DNA from: Sedimenticola sp.
GTDB taxonomy: Bacteria > Pseudomonadota > Gammaproteobacteria > Chromatiales > Chromatiaceae
Assembly: GCA_027023915.1 (NCBI GenBank)
Contig: JALVUB010000064.1
Coordinates: 1-10,469 of the forward strand
Reading direction: 5' to 3'
Length of the DNA: 10,469 bases
A model generated the notes under the pieces. That model was not told the origin of the DNA and made no database searches. It saw nothing but the letters and a program-made list of their open reading frames with translations. This document shows, piece by piece, positions 5,382 to 10,469 of this stretch (the first letter of the stretch is position 1; every line of letters begins with the position of its first letter). The translations under genes and the position numbers were made by a program.

Positions 5382-8300
5382 CCAGCCACCCCGCCGGGCA
5401 GGGACGATTTGAGCGTGATCTCCAGAGGCTCCCCCGCATCCAGATGCACGTCGCGCTGGGGGAAGGGAATCTCGATACCGGCGGCGCGGAAATTCCGCTC
5501 GATTATGTGACGCAGCTCGCTCATCACCCGAACGCGATATTCGGCCGAATCGATAATGCAGCGCAGCTCCAGGACCAATGCGTTGTCGCCGAAATCGGTG
5601 AAGTTGATCCAAGGCGCCGGTTCCTTCAACACACGGGGATGCTCGCGCGCCGCCTCCAGCATGATCTTCTCCGCCAGGCCCAGGTCGGTGCCATAGGCCA
5701 CGCCCACCGGCAGCTTGACCCTGGTGGTTTGGTCCGAAAGGGTCCAGTTGAGCAGCCGCCCGGTGATGAACTCCTTGTTGGGCACCAGCAGCTCCTTGCG
5801 ATCGCGGGTGAGAATGGTGGTGGCGCGGATGCGGATGCGGGTGACGGTGCCGTCGGTTCCGCCCACGGTGACGAAATCGCCCACCCGAATGGGACGTTCC
5901 AGCAGAATGATGAGGCCACTGACGAAGTTGGCCACGATCTCCTGCAGGCCGAAGCCGATGCCCACGCCCAAAGCCGCAACCAACCACTGGATCTGCGCCC
6001 AGGAGCCACCCACGGCGTTGAACACCGCCACCACCCCGGCACCCGCGATGATATAGCCGCTCAAAGTACGGATGGTATAGCGACCGCCGGAGGAGACATC
6101 GAGATACTGCAACAGCAGAATCTCAATGAGCGAAGGCAGGTTGCGGGTCGCCAAAACGGTGAGCACCACGATGGAGAGCACCACCAACAGATCGCCAAGG
6201 GTGACCGCCACCTCCGTGGCCTTGCCGTCCACCGTCACAGTGTGATGCCACAGCGCGATGTCATCGAGCACCGAGAAAGCGGGAAAAAGGGGCGACCAGA
6301 TGAACCACAACCCCACGGCGCCGGCCACGAACAGCAGCGCATTGAGAAGTCTGCGGCTCTCGGCACTGAGAGTCACCAGGTCCACCCGCTCCTCCTCCGG
6401 GCGCACCTGTTCCTCATCCACCGGACTGCCGGCCGCGCCCCCGCCTTCGGCCGCCTCCTCCATTGCCTTGCGCCGGGCCATCGCCGCCTGGTAGGCGATC
6501 CGCCGCCGGCTGAGCAGCAGCCAGAACTCCGCCAGTTGTTGTACCACCACCAGCGCGGCGATGAGCCACAGTGAGTTCATCAGATAACGCAAAATGGTGG
6601 CGGCGGTATAGACATAGCCGGTGAGTGACAACGCCAGCAGCACCAGGGGAATTCCCATGCCCACCGCAAACCAGCCCCAGCGCAAGCGCGCCGCATAACC
6701 CTTGGGGTTCTGCCGCAGATAGGTTGCCACCACGCCACGCCTGGGATGAAAAACGCGGTAGATAAAGAAATAGAGCGAAAGAGCCAGCACCATGAAGGCA
6801 AGCTTCACCACCACGCCGCCCAGCCCGGAAGGCAGTATATGAGTGGCGATGACGGTGAAGGCCGACGCTGGGATGAAGAACCAGAACAGATGGGCCATTG
6901 CCCGGCGGAGTTTTTTCAGGGTCTCTTCGCGCCAGCGAAAGTGGGCCTGAAGCAGTCCACCTTTCATGGCCAGCACCCTGCCCAACAGCAGGGAATAGAA
7001 TGGAGCCATGATCCAGTAGAGCGCTTCGGCCAGAGCGTGAGCTATTGCCATGTTGTCGCCCAGCAGGCGGAAACGCCAGTAGAAGAAGAGAAGCCATCCC
7101 AACGGCCAGAAAGCCAGCAAAAAGCTCATAAACAGCGCCCGCAGCGTGTGCGGCAGGTTGCCAAGTCCCGGCTTCCCCGCGCCCACGCCCAGTTCACGAA
7201 TCGCCTTTTTCCAGCGTCCATGCAACAGGGTGACCAGCACCAGCGCCGCAAACGCCAACAGAGCAAGCGGATCGGCGGCCACCTGACGGATGAGGGCGCG
7301 CCAGGCCGGGAGCCAGCCCAGCGGCTTGAAAAGAAGCGCCAACTCGCCAGAAAGAGCATGCAGATCTGAAAGCCGCAAGGCACGGGTGTTGCGCACCCAT
7401 AAAAGGTGTTCATCGAGATAATCGTCGAACTCCTTGGCCGCCTGCGTCAGCTCCTGCAACGCCAGATTCTGATCCGCCAGGGAGCGGAGATATTCTTCTT
7501 CCGTGGCGATCAGCTTTTCCAGCAACTGGCGTTTCTGCCGCCGCAAGCGGCGCAGCTCCGGCAGCAGCTTTTCGCGCTGGGCCTGGGAGATGCCCACCGG
7601 CAGCGCGGGTCGTTCTTCCCCGGCTTCCAGTTTCTCCAGCGATTCGCGCAGATGGATCTGCTCCAGGCTCGCCTCTGTGATGCGCCGGTGGATGGCATCC
7701 AGCCGGCGGCGCAACCGGCGCAGATTGGGCACCTGCTGACGCTGTTCCAACAACACCTGCCCCAGCACCCCCCTGAGACCGGCGATCTCCACTTTCTCCC
7801 GCGTGGCCCTGTAGGTGTCGCGGATTGTTTTGGTCTGCCGGCGCAGGCTGGTGTCCAGGGTGGCGGCCTGGCTCAGTTCATCGGTGAGGTGGGCCAGCTT
7901 ACGGCTCAAGGCCGCATTCTCCTCGGCGGCGGCTTGCAGCAGCGGGTTGGAGCCGACCGCCGAGCGGCGTTCCTGTTCCTGGGTCCGGCTGAGCTTTTCC
8001 GCCTCGGCCTTGCGCCGGGCGTTGAGCAGCGCCACCAGAGCTTCCACCTGCCCCCGGATCTGCACCAACCGGCGGCGGGCCTGGGCAAGCCGGGCGTCCC
8101 GCAACGCCTGCCGGACCGGCAGTGAGAGCAGCTCCTGCTCCAGCATGTGGATCTCCCGACGAAGCGCCAGCAGGTGGGCCTGATCGCGCATCAGCGTGGC
8201 GCGCGCCAGCACGGTGGCGCCCTCCTTGGCCGTCTCCAGCTTCTGCTCCAGAGCGGCGGCTTCCTGCTTGGCCTCCACAAGCCGCTTGCGCGCGGCTGAT

Positions 8301-8764
8301 GGCCTTTCCGGCAGCAGTTCCGGCGCCTGTTCCAGATCGTTGACCCGCGCCTCGGCCGCCAACAGGTCGGCCTTGCGCGTCTCCACCCGTTGGGCCAGCT
8401 CTTCCAGCGGCCGGTGCTGGAACCGTTTCACCTCCTGGATGGTCGCCACCGTCTTTTGGTCGGCCAGGGACTTGCGGATATGCTCTGTCTGCCGCGGAGC
8501 CTCCCTCAGCGCCCGGCCATACGCCTCCGCCTTGGCACGAAACCGGACGGCCCGGTCCAGCCATTGGGTTGCCTCGTTATAAAGAGCGGTGAGCTGCTTA
8601 TGCGTCTCGTCATCGACAGCCCCCTCCTTCTCAAGCATTGCGCGCGCGCTCTTCAACGCCTGGGAAAGCGCTGTCTCGTCGGGAACAGCACCCCCGGCCA
8701 TAAGAGCGCCAACCGCCAGCATCAGGCAGAGCGAGCTGAAAAACAGTAAGACGCGGCACTTCAT
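5369..8764 (-). CDS. Large mechanosensitive ion channel of the MscK/MscM type
   Basis: This 1131-residue protein has the size and plan of MscK (about 1120 residues in E. coli): a membrane-tension-gated channel of the inner membrane that releases solutes on hypo-osmotic shock. A signal peptide (MKCR then a hydrophobic core to about residue 26) is followed by a periplasmic domain of about 30-480, rich in E, R, Q, L and A with long coiled-coil stretches. About eleven membrane segments follow (near 498-515, 543-563, 575-597, 622-642, 650-670, 697-718, 728-750, 806-826, 855-873, 900-918, 926-955). The last is the pore helix (LGVGIGFGLQEIVANFVSG), leading into ERPIRVGDFVTVGGTDGTV and the cytoplasmic MscS vestibule, with VPNKEF and LLNWTL. 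An acidic, glycine-rich loop (about 769-794) separates the inserted helices from the channel core. GAGGT lies 12 bases before the ATG. MscK and MscM cannot be told apart here. Confidence 0.95.
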   Translation of the reverse strand: MKCRVLLFFSSLCLMLAVGALMAGGAVPDETALSQALKSARAMLEKEGAVDDETHKQLTALYNEATQWLDRAVRFRAKAEAYGRALREAPRQTEHIRKSLADQKTVATIQEVKRFQHRPLEELAQRVETRKADLLAAEARVNDLEQAPELLPERPSAARKRLVEAKQEAAALEQKLETAKEGATVLARATLMRDQAHLLALRREIHMLEQELLSLPVRQALRDARLAQARRRLVQIRGQVEALVALLNARRKAEAEKLSRTQEQERRSAVGSNPLLQAAAEENAALSRKLAHLTDELSQAATLDTSLRRQTKTIRDTYRATREKVEIAGLRGVLGQVLLEQRQQVPNLRRLRRRLDAIHRRITEASLEQIHLRESLEKLEAGEERPALPVGISQAQREKLLPELRRLRRQKRQLLEKLIATEEEYLRSLADQNLALQELTQAAKEFDDYLDEHLLWVRNTRALRLSDLHALSGELALLFKPLGWLPAWRALIRQVAADPLALLAFAALVLVTLLHGRWKKAIRELGVGAGKPGLGNLPHTLRALFMSFLLAFWPLGWLLFFYWRFRLLGDNMAIAHALAEALYWIMAPFYSLLLGRVLAMKGGLLQAHFRWREETLKKLRRAMAHLFWFFIPASAFTVIATHILPSGLGGVVVKLAFMVLALSLYFFIYRVFHPRRGVVATYLRQNPKGYAARLRWGWFAVGMGIPLVLLALSLTGYVYTAATILRYLMNSLWLIAALVVVQQLAEFWLLLSRRRIAYQAAMARRKAMEEAAEGGGAAGSPVDEEQVRPEEERVDLVTLSAESRRLLNALLFVAGAVGLWFIWSPLFPAFSVLDDIALWHHTVTVDGKATEVAVTLGDLLVVLSIVVLTVLATRNLPSLIEILLLQYLDVSSGGRYTIRTLSGYIIAGAGVVAVFNAVGGSWAQIQWLVAALGVGIGFGLQEIVANFVSGLIILLERPIRVGDFVTVGGTDGTVTRIRIRATTILTRDRKELLVPNKEFITGRLLNWTLSDQTTRVKLPVGVAYGTDLGLAEKIMLEAAREHPRVLKEPAPWINFTDFGDNALVLELRCIIDSAEYRVRVMSELRHIIERNFRAAGIEIPFPQRDVHLDAGEPLEITLKSSLPGGVAGQER

Positions 8765-8800
8765 GGAGCGCAGTTTACCTCATGCCAGGCAGCCGGCCGC

Positions 8801-8810
8801 CGACCGGTCG
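8801..8810. repeat. Ten-base palindrome CGACCGGTCG within a longer dyad
   Basis: The ten bases are their own inverse complement, and they lie inside the arms ATGCCA (8782-8787) and TGGCAT (8811-8816). Being 24 bases upstream of the TTGACA box for the phosphofructokinase gene, it could be an operator, but GC-rich palindromes of this length also arise by chance and no regulator gene is nearby. Confidence 0.25.
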
Positions 8811-8833
8811 TGGCATCTGGAGAAGAGGGATCA

Positions 8834-8863
8834 TTGACAGGCGTGGTGAACTGCTTCCAGAAT
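8834..8863 (+). promoter_or_regulatory. Sigma-70 type promoter for the phosphofructokinase gene
   Basis: A perfect TTGACA (8834-8839) is followed after 18 bases by CAGAAT (8858-8863), four of six matches to TATAAT. Transcription would start near 8870, leaving a leader of about 23 bases that contains the Shine-Dalgarno AGGAG (8878-8882) ten bases before the ATG at 8893. The arrangement is coherent, and it supports 8893 rather than 8782 as the start, because the promoter would lie inside the longer reading frame. Confidence 0.5.
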
Positions 8864-8892
8864 GGCCCGCGATCGGCAGGAGTATCTTAACC

Positions 8893-10023
8893 ATGAGCAA
8901 ACAGATCGGCATTCTCACCGCCGGCGGCGACACACCAGGCCTCAACGCCGCCATCCGTGGTGTCGGCAAGGCCGCCCAGGGCCATTTCGATATGCAGATG
9001 ATCGGTTTTCTGGACGGTTTTCGCGGCCTGGTGGACAACCGCTTTGTGCGTCTGGACGGCGAATCCCTGTCCGGCATTCTCACCCGGGGCGGCACCATCC
9101 TCGGCACCAGCCGCGACAAGCCTCACCGCATGCTGTTTGGCGGCAAGGTGCAGGACATGACCGACGTGATCGTGGAAAACTACCACGCCAACCATCTCGA
9201 CTGTCTGGTCTGCATCGGTGGGGGAGGTACCCAGAAGAATGCTCTTAAGCTGATGGAAAAGGGGCTCAACATCATCACCCTGCCCAAGACCATCGACAAC
9301 GACGTGGCCAAGACCGATGTCACCTTTGGCTTCGACACCGCCCTGGGCATCGCCACCGACGCCATCGACCGCCTCCACTCCACCGCCCACAGCCACCACC
9401 GGATCATCGTGGTTGAGATCATGGGCCATCGCGCCGGCTGGCTGGCGCTGGGCTCTGGCCTGGCAGGCGGCGCCGACGTGATCCTGCTGCCGGAGATTCC
9501 TTACGATCTCGAAACCGTGGCCGAGGCGATCCGACAGCGCTCACGCGGCGGCAAGAACTTCAGCATTGTGGCGGTGGCCGAGGGCGCCCTGCCGCGGGAG
9601 CAGGCTGCCGTGGTACGGGAGCTGGAGGAGCGCAAGGCCACCGCCAGCAGCAAAAAGGAGAAAAAAGAGGCCAAGGAGATTCTCGCCAAGCTGGCCCAGG
9701 ACTACGCCAACCACACCGTGCTGCTGGCGAGCCAGTTGGAGAAACTCACCGGCCTGGAGTCGCGGGTAACCATCCTCGGCCACCTGCAACGCGGCGGCAC
9801 CCCTTCGGCCGCCGACCGCCTGCTGGCCACCCGCCTCGGCACCGCCTGCGCCGAACTCATCGACAAGGGGATCTACGGCGTCATGGTGGCCGCCCGTGGC
9901 GAAGAGGCGATACCCGTGCCCCTTGAAGAGGTGGCCGGCAATAAAAAGCTGGTGCCCACAGACCACCCATGGGTTATCAGCGCGCGACGGGTGGGTACCT
10001 GCCTGGGAGACAAAACCCTATGA
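8893..10023 (+). CDS. 6-phosphofructokinase (PFK/PFP family, phosphoryl donor uncertain)
   Basis: The enzyme phosphorylates fructose 6-phosphate to fructose 1,6-bisphosphate in glycolysis, using ATP or pyrophosphate. Its 376 residues begin with ILTAGGDTPGLNAAIRG (7-23). They continue with GGT-LGTSR (67-74), IGGGGTQKN (108-116), PKTIDND with catalytic Asp135 (131-137), MGHRAGW (177-183), LPEIPYD (199-205) and the substrate loop GHLQRGGTPSAADR (296-309). Donor residues are mixed: Gly112 sits at the E. coli Gly104 position (ATP type) while Lys132 sits at the Gly124 position (pyrophosphate type), and Gly111 replaces the magnesium-binding Asp103. A lysine- and glutamate-rich insertion of some 25-30 residues (about 248-275) is absent from E. 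coli PfkA. The start at 8893 has AGGAG ten bases upstream. The stop overlaps the next gene by ATGA, so the two are translationally coupled. It could be a pyrophosphate-dependent enzyme (pfp) or an ATP-dependent one. Confidence 0.93.
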   Translation: MSKQIGILTAGGDTPGLNAAIRGVGKAAQGHFDMQMIGFLDGFRGLVDNRFVRLDGESLSGILTRGGTILGTSRDKPHRMLFGGKVQDMTDVIVENYHANHLDCLVCIGGGGTQKNALKLMEKGLNIITLPKTIDNDVAKTDVTFGFDTALGIATDAIDRLHSTAHSHHRIIVVEIMGHRAGWLALGSGLAGGADVILLPEIPYDLETVAEAIRQRSRGGKNFSIVAVAEGALPREQAAVVRELEERKATASSKKEKKEAKEILAKLAQDYANHTVLLASQLEKLTGLESRVTILGHLQRGGTPSAADRLLATRLGTACAELIDKGIYGVMVAARGEEAIPVPLEEVAGNKKLVPTDHPWVISARRVGTCLGDKTL

Positions 10024-10469
10024 AAATCACCATCATCAGCGGCAGTCACAGAGCCGACTCCCAAAGCCGCAAGGTGGCCGAACACATCAAGCGCACTTTG
10101 CTGGAAGAGGGATTGGCCGACCAGGCGGAGATCTTCAGTCTGGAGAACAACCCCCTGCCCCTTTGGGACGAGGGGGTCTGGAACGCCGATCCGGAGTGGG
10201 AAGCACGGCTGGCGCCGCTGCGGGCGCTGCTGCAATCCAGCGATGGTTTCGTGGTGATCTCCCCGGAATGGCACGGGCAGGTGCCGGCGGGGCTGAAAAA
10301 CCTCTTTCTGCTGGTAAGCAAAAAAGAGGTGGGTCACAAACCAGCCCTCATCGTTACCGTCTCTTCCGCCGACGGTGGCGCCTACCCGGTGGCCGAGCTG
10401 CGTATGAGCAGCTACAAAAACAACCGCATTCTCTACATTCCCGAGCAGGTGATCGTGCGCCATGTGGAG
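10020..10469 (+). CDS. NADPH-dependent FMN reductase-like flavoprotein (3' end outside window)
   Basis: The first 150 residues are present and the frame is open at the right edge. The protein looks like the NADPH-dependent FMN reductase family (flavodoxin-like fold), whose members reduce FMN, quinones, azo dyes or chromate in the cytoplasm. MKITIISGSHRADSQSRKVA (1-20) gives the first beta strand and the flavin phosphate-binding loop GSHRADSQS. FVVISPEWHGQVPAGLKNLF (79-98) corresponds to the family's PEYN-G-P--LKN segment that contacts the flavin ring. TVSSADGGAYPVAELR (113-128) fits the third flavin loop. The Tyr-Asn pair usual in the second motif is Trp-His here. The ATG overlaps the stop of the phosphofructokinase gene (ATGA), with GGGAGA nine bases upstream, so the two are translated together. 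Which substrate it uses is unknown. Confidence 0.8.
   Translation, partial: MKITIISGSHRADSQSRKVAEHIKRTLLEEGLADQAEIFSLENNPLPLWDEGVWNADPEWEARLAPLRALLQSSDGFVVISPEWHGQVPAGLKNLFLLVSKKEVGHKPALIVTVSSADGGAYPVAELRMSSYKNNRILYIPEQVIVRHVE

Larger units (their letters stand above)
8765..8892. promoter_or_regulatory. Divergent control region between channel gene and phosphofructokinase gene
   Basis: These 128 bases separate two genes read outward. They contain a likely plus-strand promoter (8834-8863), a ten-base perfect palindrome CGACCGGTCG at 8801-8810, and a wider imperfect dyad, ATGCCA (8782-8787) against TGGCAT (8811-8816), that encloses it. The channel gene's ribosome binding site is GAGGT, read on the minus strand from 8781 to 8777. 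The frame of the phosphofructokinase stays open back to 8782, but the residues there do not look like the family, so the stretch is taken as non-coding. No minus-strand promoter is convincing. Confidence 0.45.

Noticed and set aside
4224..5987. A 587-codon open frame on the minus strand opposite thiO and the end of the channel gene
   Set aside because: Its peptide is rich in G, H, R and Q without any domain, and it lies over two well-recognised genes; it is a by-product of GC-rich codon use.
5444..6574. A 376-codon open frame on the plus strand within the channel gene
   Set aside because: Low-complexity H, Q and D-rich peptide antisense to the pore and vestibule coding region; no sign of a real gene.
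7899..8564. A 221-codon minus-strand frame within the channel gene's coiled-coil part
   Set aside because: Gly/Ala/Arg-rich frame shift of the true coding frame; the coiled-coil reading in the long frame is continuous with a signal peptide and membrane segments.
8782..8892. Upstream extension of the phosphofructokinase by 37 residues
   Set aside because: The family N-terminus begins at 8893, which has a good ribosome binding site, and the extension covers the best promoter in the region.

Overview
The window looks like a GC-rich chromosomal segment of a proteobacterium, most likely a gammaproteobacterium. This is inferred from the rph/rdgB neighbourhood, a 313-residue IspH with the usual three cluster cysteines, and a giant MscK/MscM-type mechanosensitive channel with a periplasmic coiled-coil domain. 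No rRNA, tRNA, CRISPR array, transposase or integrase is visible. Almost the whole window is coding.

Layout. Bases 2-214 hold the C-terminus of RNase PH (rph, plus strand). A small DoxX-family membrane protein (270-746) and the XTP/dITP pyrophosphatase RdgB (806-1408) follow on the same strand. Convergent to rdgB is an unusual minus-strand gene (1469-3262) that joins a papain-like cysteine peptidase domain to a serine alpha/beta-hydrolase domain. Divergent from it is ispH (3323-4264), followed after 10 bases by an FAD-dependent ThiO-type glycine oxidase (4275-5381). The stop codon of thiO overlaps, tail to tail by 13 bases, the end of the 1131-residue mechanosensitive channel gene on the minus strand (5369-8764). 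A 128-base divergent control region (8765-8892) separates the channel gene from a 6-phosphofructokinase (8893-10023). The phosphofructokinase overlaps by an ATGA the start of an NADPH-dependent FMN reductase-like gene that runs off the window at 10469.

How the genes fit together. Most are housekeeping: RNA 3'-end trimming (rph), nucleotide pool cleaning (rdgB), the last step of the MEP isoprenoid pathway (ispH), supply of the glycine-derived imine for thiazole synthesis (thiO), osmotic safety (channel) and glycolysis (phosphofructokinase). The parts that stand out are the peptidase-hydrolase fusion, which has no clear household role and sits directly after rdgB, and the phosphofructokinase, whose phosphoryl-donor residues are a mixture of the ATP and pyrophosphate types. 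I do not see a multi-gene defence or mobile system here; the fusion protein is the best candidate for something poorly described.
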